Assembly: GCF_025809055.1 (NCBI RefSeq)
Contig: NZ_CP075529.1
Location: 1,550,001-1,614,000, forward strand
Source: Devosia sp.
GTDB lineage: Bacteria > Pseudomonadota > Alphaproteobacteria > Rhizobiales > Devosiaceae
Length of the DNA stretch: 64,000 nt
Reading direction: 5' to 3'
Shown here: positions 1 to 7,565 of the stretch, piece by piece
How the letters are laid out: each line of letters starts with the position of its first letter
Numbering within the stretch: position 1 is the first letter of the stretch
Notes under the pieces: generated by a model
The model's database searches: none
What the model was told of the DNA's origin: nothing
The model's input: only the letters and a program-made list of their open reading frames with translations
Position numbers and translations under genes: made by a program

Positions 1-289
1 TGGTCACCTCGACACTGGTGGCGCCCAGCCTCAGCGTCACCGTGCCGTGCTCGATGCCGGTGGGATATGTGGCAATGCCCGCGGCCTTGGCCTTCTGCAT
101 CACCGCCACCGGCAGAAGTTCGGTGGCCATGTCGATATCGGCACCGTCGCGACTGGCCCCGATCAGGCTGTCGCGCACGATGCCGCCGACGGCCCGCGTC
201 CGCCCGGCGTCACCCTCCAGCACTGCAAAAATGGTCTGCACCTCCGGGCGCGCGAGCCATTCGGCCGCCGTCAGGCGCTCCGGGATCAC
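1..289 (-). CDS. CCA tRNA nucleotidyltransferase, N-terminal part (runs off the window)
   Basis: About 96 N-terminal residues of a class II nucleotidyltransferase of the poly(A) polymerase/CCA-adding family, which builds or repairs the 3' CCA end of tRNAs. The segment RAVGGIVRDSLIG followed by DIDMAT is the family's GG-x-VRD...DxD signature; the two aspartates bind metal. The GTG start (287-289) overlaps the TGA of the upstream Nudix gene, so the two are translationally coupled. The rest lies beyond base 1. A Nudix-CCA order is common in Hyphomicrobiales. CCA-adding enzyme rather than poly(A) polymerase is inferred from this context. Confidence 0.85.
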   Translation of the reverse strand, partial: MIPERLTAAEWLARPEVQTIFAVLEGDAGRTRAVGGIVRDSLIGASRDGADIDMATELLPVAVMQKAKAAGIATYPTGIEHGTVTLRLGATSVEVT

Positions 290-912
290 GCCGCGACCTC
301 ATCGAGCGCCATATCGCGAAACAGCCGCGTCAGATTGGCGGTAATGCCCCAGATAGTGTGGCCGTCGTGATCGATCTGCCAGGTGGAATGCTCGCGGCCA
401 TTGCGCGAAATCCGGAACCGGCCATAGGTGCTCTTGTCCAGAATCCGCCGCAGCGGCACCTCGAACACCGAGTGGACTTCCGCAGGGTTGGGCACGAAGG
501 GGGCGCTGGGCACCACTTCCGCCACGACCGGGGTGATGAGGTAATTGGTGCCGGTGAAATAGATCGGCATATAGCCAAGGATCGTCGCGTCTCCCGGCGC
601 CATGCCCACTTCCTCCTGCGCCTCGCGCAGGGCGGTGGCTGCGATATCGGCATCGGCGCCGTCCACCTTGCCGCCGGGAAAGGCCACCTGGCCCGAATGC
701 GCCCGGAGGTCTGGCGAGCGCTCGGTATAGAGTATGGTGTGCCCCTCCGGCCGCCGCACCAGGGCGATCAGGACCGCGGCAGGCACCGGCGGGCGCTCGA
801 AGGGTTTTGGCGGCTGCCAGTCCGGCACCAGGTTTTCGGCGCTGCCACGCACCGGCGGGGCGCTCAAGAGGCGCGCCGCCAGCTGGCTTGCTATATCGCT
901 GTCAATACTCAC
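286..912 (-). CDS. Nudix hydrolase, CoA pyrophosphatase (NudL-like)
   Basis: Predicted to cleave CoA or acyl-CoA to phosphopantetheine and 3',5'-ADP. The motif RAHSGQVAFPGGK at about residues 70-82 followed by ALREAQEEVG is the CoA-pyrophosphatase (UPF0035) version of the Nudix box. A GTG start at 912 gives 208 residues, the usual size. An in-frame ATG at 975 would add 21 residues, but AAAAAGGG abuts that ATG directly and a TTGACT promoter-like hexamer falls inside the extension, so GTG is preferred. It lies 80 bp after the acetyltransferase gene and overlaps the CCA-enzyme start. Confidence 0.85.
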   Translation of the reverse strand: MSIDSDIASQLAARLLSAPPVRGSAENLVPDWQPPKPFERPPVPAAVLIALVRRPEGHTILYTERSPDLRAHSGQVAFPGGKVDGADADIAATALREAQEEVGMAPGDATILGYMPIYFTGTNYLITPVVAEVVPSAPFVPNPAEVHSVFEVPLRRILDKSTYGRFRISRNGREHSTWQIDHDGHTIWGITANLTRLFRDMALDEVAA

Positions 913-992
913 GGCGGGTTCCGAGGGCACGGGAAGTGGCGGATCGACTGTAGTCAAGCCGCCGCCCGCCCGCATCCCTTTTTGCGTGGCAT

Positions 993-1541
993 CTATTTGC
1001 CGGCGTCGAAAGCCGCGATCGAGCCGGCCAGCGACTTGGCAAGGCTCTTGTCCTCGGCCAGCAGCAGCACGCGGCTGGTATCCACCGGGCCGGGGAACTT
1101 GATGGCGCCCGGCGTGGTGATTTCCCAGCCCAGCGGGCAATAATAGTCCTGGTCGCCGACCAGCAGCACGAAATGCCCCTCGCCGCGCGCCAGGGCGCGT
1201 TCGGAAACTTCCCGCGCCAGCAATTTGCCGGCGCCGCGCTTGCGGAAATTGGGGTGAGTGGCCAATGGTCCCAAGAGATAACCCTTGATGCCGCCAACGC
1301 TGATCGGGGTCATCCATACCGAGCCGCACGGCGTGCCATCGACTTCGGCAATCAGGCTCAGGCCCGGATCGATGGCGAACCGCTCCCGCACGCGAAACGC
1401 GGTACGGGCAAACCGGCCCGGGCCAAAGGCAATTGCCTGCAGGTCTTCGACGAACACATCGTCGTCGGCGGTGGCAGGCCGTACCGTGGGCTGGCCGGAA
1501 AGCGGGGAAGCAGCGGCCTTGGCCGCGAGGGGCGTGGTCAT
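993..1541 (-). CDS. GNAT family N-acetyltransferase
   Basis: 182 residues with the GNAT core: an acetyl-CoA binding stretch of the type LATHPNFRKRGAGKLL at about 93-108 (the R/Q-x-x-G-x-G/A loop is RKRGAG), then FVLLVGDQDYYCPLGW. This last segment, with a Y-x-x-L/F-G-W pattern, is typical of the predicted YhbS-type acetyltransferases. The acceptor cannot be told from sequence. It is the first gene of the minus-strand run GNAT-Nudix-CCA enzyme. Confidence 0.8.
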   Translation of the reverse strand: MTTPLAAKAAASPLSGQPTVRPATADDDVFVEDLQAIAFGPGRFARTAFRVRERFAIDPGLSLIAEVDGTPCGSVWMTPISVGGIKGYLLGPLATHPNFRKRGAGKLLAREVSERALARGEGHFVLLVGDQDYYCPLGWEITTPGAIKFPGPVDTSRVLLLAEDKSLAKSLAGSIAAFDAGK

Positions 1542-1894
1542 GTCTCAGGTATCCGCGAAAGTGTGCACAGCAAGTTGCAGTCGGCCCGAAGCCCACTGCG
1601 CTAAACGACCAACTAGGGTCGTCGGTTCACCTGCAATACCTTCACCATCCTGGACGCCTCCACGTCTGGTTCCGCATTAGCACCCGCGAAACATCGCGTA
1701 AATGGGATTGTTCTGCCCATCGCACCAGTTTCCTCCACGCTCTGCCGCTATGCCCCGAATGCATAACGCACTGTTGCGCCATCGCGGCCTTTTCCCCCGC
1801 ATCCATCCTGCCTAGGTTTTGGGGAACGACAGGGCTCGGGCCGAATTGGTCTAGTCCGGCAAGCCGACAGCAAGATGACCGAAAGAGGCCCGAC
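1542..1894. promoter_or_regulatory. Divergent intergenic region between GNAT operon and GST gene
   Basis: About 350 bp separating divergent genes, so both promoters should lie here. No convincing operator, riboswitch or small RNA was recognised. The only clear signal is a ribosome binding site AAAGAGG just upstream of the ATG at 1895. Confidence 0.4.
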
Positions 1895-2854
1895 ATGGGA
1901 CAATTGATCGACGGAACCTGGTCCACCCAATGGTATGACACCTCCAAATCCGACGGCAAATTCGTGCGCAGCCAGTCCGGCTACCGCAACTGGATCACCC
2001 CCGATGGCCAGCCGGGGCCCAGCGGCACCGGCGGTTTCGCCGCCGAGGCCGGCCGCTACCATCTCTATGTGTCGCTCGCCTGCCCCTGGGCCCACCGCAC
2101 CCTGATCTTCCGCAAGCTCAAGAACCTCGAAGAGCTCGTCTCCGTCTCCGTCGTTTCACCGAAAATGCCCGACGAGACCGGCTGGAGTTTCAACAAGGAA
2201 GAAGGGTCGACCGGCGATGCCCTATTGGGCAAGGACACGCTCTGGCAGGTCTATACCGAGGCCGATCCGCACTATACCGGCCGCGTGACCGTGCCGGTGC
2301 TCTGGGACAAGAAAACCGGCACCATCGTTTCCAACGAGAGCAGCGAAATCATCCGCATGTTCAATTCGGCCTTCGATGAATTGACCGGCAATACCGACGA
2401 CTACTATCCCGAAGCCCTGCGGCCGCAAATCGACGCCATCAATGCGCGCGTCTATGACGACATCAACAATGGGGTCTACAAGGCCGGCTTCGCGACGAGG
2501 CAGGATGCCTATGACGAGGCAGTCTTCAAACTCTTTGAAGCGCTCGATTGGGTCGAGGGCCTGCTGGGCGAGACAGCCTATCTCACCGGTGACAGCATCA
2601 CCGAGGCCGACTGGCGGCTGTTCACCACGCTCGTGCGCTTCGATGCGGTCTATGTCGGCCACTTCAAGTGCAACCGGAAGCGCATCGCCGACTATCCGAA
2701 TCTCAGCCACTATCTCAAGGCGCTCTATGAAGTGCCCGGCATCAAGGAAACGGTCGACCTCGACCATATCCGCACGCACTACTACTGGAGCCACACCACC
2801 ATCAACCCGCACCGGATCATCCCGATCGGCCCCGAACTGCCTTACCTGGACTGA
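1895..2854 (+). CDS. Glutathionyl-hydroquinone reductase (Xi-class GST, YqjG/ECM4 family)
   Basis: Reduces glutathionyl-(hydro)quinones back to free hydroquinones with glutathione, a cytosolic detoxification step. The catalytic motif SLACPWAHR (cysteine about residue 60) is the Xi-class signature, and the C-terminal helical domain carries LTGDSITEADWRLFTTLVRFD, also typical. 319 residues matches the family. The start is the ATG at 1895 with AAAGAGG in front; a much longer open frame upstream is spurious. Monocistronic by appearance, with a REP-like palindrome downstream. Confidence 0.92.
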   Translation: MGQLIDGTWSTQWYDTSKSDGKFVRSQSGYRNWITPDGQPGPSGTGGFAAEAGRYHLYVSLACPWAHRTLIFRKLKNLEELVSVSVVSPKMPDETGWSFNKEEGSTGDALLGKDTLWQVYTEADPHYTGRVTVPVLWDKKTGTIVSNESSEIIRMFNSAFDELTGNTDDYYPEALRPQIDAINARVYDDINNGVYKAGFATRQDAYDEAVFKLFEALDWVEGLLGETAYLTGDSITEADWRLFTTLVRFDAVYVGHFKCNRKRIADYPNLSHYLKALYEVPGIKETVDLDHIRTHYYWSHTTINPHRIIPIGPELPYLD

Positions 2855-2879
2855 CCGCAAACCGCGCGCCAACCACCGG

Positions 2880-2916
2880 GTCATTCCCGCGAAAGCGGGA
2901 ACCTCTGGTTTCCGGC
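2880..2916. repeat. REP-like palindrome
   Basis: A hairpin with arms TTCCCGC/GCGGGAA, introduced by GTCA, in the short gap between the convergent GST and Nudix genes. The same core recurs at 20861-20951 and, with diverged arms, at 18841, 31687 and 58952. Confidence 0.7.
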
Positions 2917-2930
2917 AAAAACGGTCCGCC

Positions 2931-3404
2931 CTAATACCCCCAGATGGTGCGCTTTTCCGCGCCATCGAAATACTCGTCGATCCGCTGCGAGGTGGCAGGC
3001 GTCACCTCGCTCGGCAGCGACCGCCGGTCGAACCAGCCCACTTCGGCGATTTCGAAGCTGTGGCTCATGTCCGAGACTTTTTCGAACCTCTTGCAGACGA
3101 AGAAGGCCACGTGGTCGCGGTTCGTGACCGTGCTCGAATTATGATAGAGGCCGAAAAGCTGCATCGGGCCCACGGGCTTGAACCCGGTCTCCTCTTCACA
3201 TTCGCGCGCGCCGGCCTCCTCGAATGTCTCGCCCGGCCCCACGCCACCGCCCGGAAACTGCCAGCCGGGAATGTGGCGATGGCGGATGAGCAGCACCTTG
3301 TCGCCATCCACCACCATCACCCGCGCGCCAACCGTCATGCGCAGCCACAGGCCCTTGAGGGTGAGAAAGATGCGGGCGCGCACCCGCTGGAAGCGATTCA
3401 TCAT
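2931..3404 (-). CDS. Nudix hydrolase
   Basis: 157 residues with a complete Nudix box: GGGVGPGETFEEAGARECEEETGF begins at about residue 51 (G-x5-E-x7-REx-x-EE-x-G). The metal-binding RE..EE glutamates are present. The N-terminal 30 residues are basic and may be a small extension. Substrate not predictable; the sequence is distinct from the CoA-type Nudix at 286-912. Convergent with the GST gene and divergent from the phosphoesterase at 3573. Confidence 0.85.
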   Translation of the reverse strand: MMNRFQRVRARIFLTLKGLWLRMTVGARVMVVDGDKVLLIRHRHIPGWQFPGGGVGPGETFEEAGARECEEETGFKPVGPMQLFGLYHNSSTVTNRDHVAFFVCKRFEKVSDMSHSFEIAEVGWFDRRSLPSEVTPATSQRIDEYFDGAEKRTIWGY

Positions 3405-3572
3405 GGGCCGAACTCCTGCCTTTGGGTTCCATGGCTAGGCAATTTCGGCGCCGCGGCCAACTGTCTTTCGCGCCGCATCGGCCCCCTGGGCACCCAATTG
3501 CACGCATGAATTTCAAGCTTGCGCCGTTTTGCCCGTTTTCTTGCCGGCGCGCTTCTCGTAAAACCCCACGCA

Positions 3573-4463
3573 ATGATCACGCTCGCCCATATTTCCGACA
3601 TCCACCTGTCCCCCCTGCCACAGGTGGCTTTCACAGACCTTCTGGGCAAGCGCCTGACCGGGTTCATGAACTGGAAGCTCAAGCGTCATGGCGAGCTCAA
3701 CAGCGAGACCCTGGGCCGGCTGATCGCGCATATGCAGGGCCAGAATGCCGATTTCACCGCCGTGACCGGCGACCTGGTCAATCTGGCGCTCGATGCCGAA
3801 GTCGAACGCGCCGGCGATTGGCTCAAGGCCCTTGGCCATAGCGACAAGGTCGCGGTCTGCCCGGGCAATCACGATGCCTATGTGCCCGGCGCGCTCGACC
3901 ACGCCCAGGAAAACTGGGGGCCCTATCTGCGCGGCGAGACCCTTGAGGGTCAGGCCTTTCCCTTCGTGCGCCGGATCGGTGACGTCGCCGTCATTTCCTG
4001 CTCCAGCGCCGTGCCGACGCCCCCGTTCATGGCCGTGGGCCGGTTCGAGGAAAAACAGGCGGCGCGCCTGTCCCGCATGCTCAAGCTACTCGGCGATGCC
4101 GATTATTTCCGCGTCGTGCTGATCCACCATCCGCCCAATGCCGAACTGCAGCACCCCTCCTTCGGGCTCAAGGGCCACCGGCTGTTCCGCCAGGTCATCG
4201 CCAGCGAAGGGGCCGAACTGGTCCTGCATGGCCACACCCATCGCTCCTCGATCCACCACATTTCCGGCAAGGGCCAGGAAGTGCCGGTGATCGGCGTCGC
4301 CGCCGCCAGCGCCGCCCAGGGCGGCACGCTGGACGATCCCGCGCGCTACAATCTCTTTCGCATCGAGCGCGAGAATGGCGCCTGGCGCTGCACCATGCGC
4401 GAATTCGGTTTCCAGCGCCTCGGCCAGGACATCGTCATGCGCATGCAGATGCGCATCTACTAG
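3573..4463 (+). CDS. Calcineurin-like metallophosphoesterase
   Basis: 296 residues with all five metal-binding blocks of the family in order: HISDIHLS near the N-terminus, TGDLVN at about 65, PGNHDAY at about 96, IHHPP, and HGHTHRS at about 218. It resembles the CpdA/Icc-type cyclic-nucleotide and phosphodiester hydrolases, but substrate is not decided by sequence. The ATG at 3573 is chosen because the protein then starts immediately at the first metal motif; an upstream extension to 3519 is possible. It lies 90 bp before murL on the same strand. Confidence 0.85.
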   Translation: MITLAHISDIHLSPLPQVAFTDLLGKRLTGFMNWKLKRHGELNSETLGRLIAHMQGQNADFTAVTGDLVNLALDAEVERAGDWLKALGHSDKVAVCPGNHDAYVPGALDHAQENWGPYLRGETLEGQAFPFVRRIGDVAVISCSSAVPTPPFMAVGRFEEKQAARLSRMLKLLGDADYFRVVLIHHPPNAELQHPSFGLKGHRLFRQVIASEGAELVLHGHTHRSSIHHISGKGQEVPVIGVAAASAAQGGTLDDPARYNLFRIERENGAWRCTMREFGFQRLGQDIVMRMQMRIY

Positions 4464-4553
4464 CCCCGTTCGCGCCAGGGACTTTTTGGCCGAAGCACCG
4501 CGAGGCCCGTCCCGCGCGTCGCCCCACTCCCGCCACGGCCGCAAATCACCTAT

Positions 4554-5912
4554 ATGATGACCATAGCCAGTGAGTTGCCCGTGACCGAATCGTTCCGCAT
4601 CGAGCACCCGACTTTCGACCCGGCAACGGGGCAAGCGCGGTTCTCCTATCGCCTCAGTGACCTGTCCTTCACCGAGGAGCTGACCCTGCCGGCCGGGGCC
4701 AGCGCCGATGCCGTGCAGTCCGAAAGCTTCCGCAAACTGCTGGGCCTGACGGCTCTCGTGCTCGGCGTCAGCTATTTCAAGCTGCGCGCCCCCTTCACCA
4801 TTGCAGCGCCCGACATTGCCCTGACCGAGGCCGAGCGGGCCTTTGTCATCGATGTCTATGAAAACGGGCTCGGCGAGTTCTACGCCCGCAACAATCTGTC
4901 CCGCTTCGGCAAGCTGATCCTGGAAACGCCGGCCGATCCGGTCACGCGAAAACCTGCCCCCATTCTGCCCGAACGGACGCTTCTGCCCATCGGGGGCGGC
5001 AAGGATTCGCTGGTCAGCGTCGACCTTCTGACCCATACCGGAGTGCCGTTCACACCCTTCGCGGTCAATCCGAAAGGCCCGATCCTCACCTCGGTCGAGG
5101 CCATCGGCACCGAACCGGTTTATGTGACCCGCACGCTCGATGCCGAGATGATCCGGCTCGGCAAGGAGCCCGGCTTCTACAACGGCCACGTCCCCTCGAC
5201 CGCGATCAATTCGATGATCGCCAGCCTCTGCGCCCTGCTCTATGGCTACGACCAGATCGTGCTGTCCAACGAGCGCTCGGCCAGCGAGGGCAATGTCATG
5301 TTCGACGGCCGCGAAACCAATCACCAATATTCCAAGTCGCTCGGCTTCGAACTGCTGATCGCCGATACCCTGGCCAATGCCACCGGCGGCGCGCTGAAAT
5401 ATTTCTCGCTGCTCCGGCCCTATTCGGAGGCGCGGATCGCCTCGCTATTCACCCATGGCAAGCGGTTCGACACCGTGTTCTCCAGCTGCAACCGCAATTT
5501 CCGCCTCACCGGCAATGACGGCCATCTGTGGTGCGGCGAGTGTCCGAAATGCCATTTCGTCTTCCTGATCTTCGCGCCCTTCATGGCCAAGGATCGGCTG
5601 CTGGCCATTTTCGGCAAAAACCTTCTGGCCGAACCCGCCAACGAACATTCCTTCCGCGAACTGGCCGGGCTGACCGGCCAGAAGCCCTGGGAATGTGTCG
5701 GGGAAATTCTCGAGGCCGCCGCCTGCTTCTACACCCTCACCCGCCATGCCGATTGGCACGAGGATGCGATCGTCAGGGCCATCAAGCCGGACCTGTTCGC
5801 CCAATATGGCGAAGAGAAGCTGCAACTGGCCATGGCCGAGTGCCTGACCGACAGCCACGACCACCATATTCCCCCGGCCCTTGCCGCCAAGGTCGCCGCC
5901 TATGCGGTTTGA
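4554..5912 (+). CDS. murL: UDP-N-acetyl-alpha-D-muramoyl-L-alanyl-L-glutamate epimerase (MurL)
   Basis: MurL inverts the terminal L-Glu of UDP-MurNAc-L-Ala-L-Glu to D-Glu in an ATP-dependent reaction, after MurD2 has added L-Glu (pathway established in Xanthomonas oryzae). Seen here: a PP-loop-like GGGKDS at about 147-152, NERSASEGN at about 240, and a cysteine cluster WCGECPKC at about 324-331, all hallmarks of the family, which is often annotated as 'endonuclease domain-containing' or hypothetical. 452 residues is full length. The start could equally be the ATG at 4557. Its 3' end overlaps murD2 by 11 bp, which supports joint function. Confidence 0.87.
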   Translation: MMTIASELPVTESFRIEHPTFDPATGQARFSYRLSDLSFTEELTLPAGASADAVQSESFRKLLGLTALVLGVSYFKLRAPFTIAAPDIALTEAERAFVIDVYENGLGEFYARNNLSRFGKLILETPADPVTRKPAPILPERTLLPIGGGKDSLVSVDLLTHTGVPFTPFAVNPKGPILTSVEAIGTEPVYVTRTLDAEMIRLGKEPGFYNGHVPSTAINSMIASLCALLYGYDQIVLSNERSASEGNVMFDGRETNHQYSKSLGFELLIADTLANATGGALKYFSLLRPYSEARIASLFTHGKRFDTVFSSCNRNFRLTGNDGHLWCGECPKCHFVFLIFAPFMAKDRLLAIFGKNLLAEPANEHSFRELAGLTGQKPWECVGEILEAAACFYTLTRHADWHEDAIVRAIKPDLFAQYGEEKLQLAMAECLTDSHDHHIPPALAAKVAAYAV

Positions 5913-7197
5913 CGAGCCGGTCCTGCTCTATGGCGCCGGCCGGGAAGCGGTCTCCACCCGCGCCTTCCTCAAGGCGCGCCAGCCTGATCTTATGGTCTAT
6001 GTGACGGTCGACAGCGGCGATGCCGATATTGCCGACACGCGGGCGATTGCGCCTGAGGAACTGCCTGCGGCCATCGCGGCGCGTCGCTTCGGCCTGATCG
6101 TCAAGAGCCCCGGCGTCTCCCGCTACAAGCCGGTGTTCGATCTGGCCCGGGCCGCCGGCATTGCGGTGACCTCCAACCTCAACCTGTGGAACAGCGCCTA
6201 TCGCGACGGCCGCACCGTCATCGCCATCACCGGCACTAAGGGCAAGTCCACCACGGCCACGCTCACCCATCTCATGCTCACCCGCTCCGGCATTGATGCC
6301 GGACTCGCCGGCAATGTGGGCCTCGCGCCGCTGGATATCGCCGGCAAGCATCCCCTGGTGATCTTCGAGCTCTCGTCCTACCAGACGGCGGACATGAATT
6401 TCCTGCCCGACGTGGCGGCGGTCACCAATCTTTATCCCGAACATGTCGACTGGCACGGCTCGGTCGAGCGCTACTATGCCGACAAGCTGCACCTGATCGA
6501 CCGGGATGGCGGTTTCGCCGTGGCCCTGGGCGCAGCCGCCAAGGGCAATGCGCTGGTGGCCCGGGCCGTCCGCGACCACCGCCGCCTCCTCCCCGACCTC
6601 ACTGCAGAGCAGGCCTTGCTCATCGAAAGGGCGGTGTCCCATTCCCGGCTGCGCGGCGCCCACAATCTCGACAATGCGATCCTCGCCGCAACCATTGCCC
6701 TGGCAACGGGCGGCACGATCGAGGGCATCCTCGCCGGCATCGCCGCATTCCGGCCCCTGCCCCATCGCCTCGAAGATCACGTCTTCGGCGCCATAACCGC
6801 CGTCAACGACTCCATCTCTACGACGCCCGAAGCCACCAAGGCCGCTCTGGCCTCCTATCCGGGCCGGCGCATCGCCCTCATTGCCGGCGGGCACGAGCGG
6901 CAACAGGATTATGGTGAACTTGCGGGCCTCTTGGCCCAGCGCGGCGTGACCACGCTGGTTACCCTGCCCGTCACCGGCTCGCGCCTGGCCAGCGCCGCAC
7001 GGCAGGTGGCGCCTGGTATCGACGTCATCGAGGCCCCCGATCTCAACGCAGCCGTGGCCGCGCTGGCCAAGCGGACGGCCCGCTTCGACACCATCATCCT
7101 TTCCCCCGGCGCCCCCTCCTACAACCAGTTCAAGAATTTCGAGGCCCGCGGCACCGCCTTCGTGGCGCTCTGCAGGGCCCATTTCGGCGGCGCGTAA
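5902..7197 (+). CDS. murD2: UDP-N-acetylmuramoyl-L-alanine--L-glutamate ligase (MurD2)
   Basis: A 431-residue Mur ligase. Seen: a Rossmann-like N-terminus (LLYGAGREA), the ATP loop TGTKGKST at 110-117, ELSSYQ, NLYPEHVDWHG, a DSISTTP segment and IALIAGGHERQQDY in the C-terminal domain. Canonical MurD adds D-Glu; the partner MurL and the 11-bp gene overlap indicate the MurD2 variant that adds L-Glu. The start is the ATG at 5902 inside the end of murL. The canonical murD and racemase murI are not in this window, so whether this route is additional or a replacement is unknown. Confidence 0.85.
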   Translation: MRFDEPVLLYGAGREAVSTRAFLKARQPDLMVYVTVDSGDADIADTRAIAPEELPAAIAARRFGLIVKSPGVSRYKPVFDLARAAGIAVTSNLNLWNSAYRDGRTVIAITGTKGKSTTATLTHLMLTRSGIDAGLAGNVGLAPLDIAGKHPLVIFELSSYQTADMNFLPDVAAVTNLYPEHVDWHGSVERYYADKLHLIDRDGGFAVALGAAAKGNALVARAVRDHRRLLPDLTAEQALLIERAVSHSRLRGAHNLDNAILAATIALATGGTIEGILAGIAAFRPLPHRLEDHVFGAITAVNDSISTTPEATKAALASYPGRRIALIAGGHERQQDYGELAGLLAQRGVTTLVTLPVTGSRLASAARQVAPGIDVIEAPDLNAAVAALAKRTARFDTIILSPGAPSYNQFKNFEARGTAFVALCRAHFGGA

Positions 7198-7565
7198 GTC
7201 GTCCGCAGAAAAGCGGACACAGCTCTGATTCACTTGGATCGGGTACGCCTATGCCCGCCAGTTACCGCGCTTCACGTCGGCCATGAATTATTCGCACGCC
7301 CGGTGGTCACCCAGGCGAACGCCTAGGCCCCAAGACCACTTCACGATAGGACTGAAACGACGGAACCCTTCCCTTCTCCCCTGAGGGGAGAAGAGCCTGC
7401 CCCGGACTTGATCCGGGGTGGCGCGAAGCGCCGGATGAGGGGTTCACACTTACGGTTTTGCCGAGAGGCTTTCACCCCTCACCCCATCCCTCTCCCCTGA
7501 GGGGAAAGGGGGCGATGAAGGCGATGGTTCAGTTCACGGGTGAAAAGCTCTAAAAAGGCAAAACC
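7198..7565. repeat. Intergenic region with CTCTCCCC/GGGGAGAG repeat element
   Basis: No gene seen. A small hairpin GTCCGC-AGAAAA-GCGGAC follows murD2 directly, without a T-run. From about 7366 to 7515 lies a composite element: CTTCTCCCC-TGA-GGGGAGAAG, then a CCCCGGA/TCCGGGG hairpin, ATGAGGGGTTC and a second CTCTCCCC-TGA-GGGGA. Related elements occur near 21008, 25940, 31890, 34296, 45925 and 47769. Confidence 0.7.
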
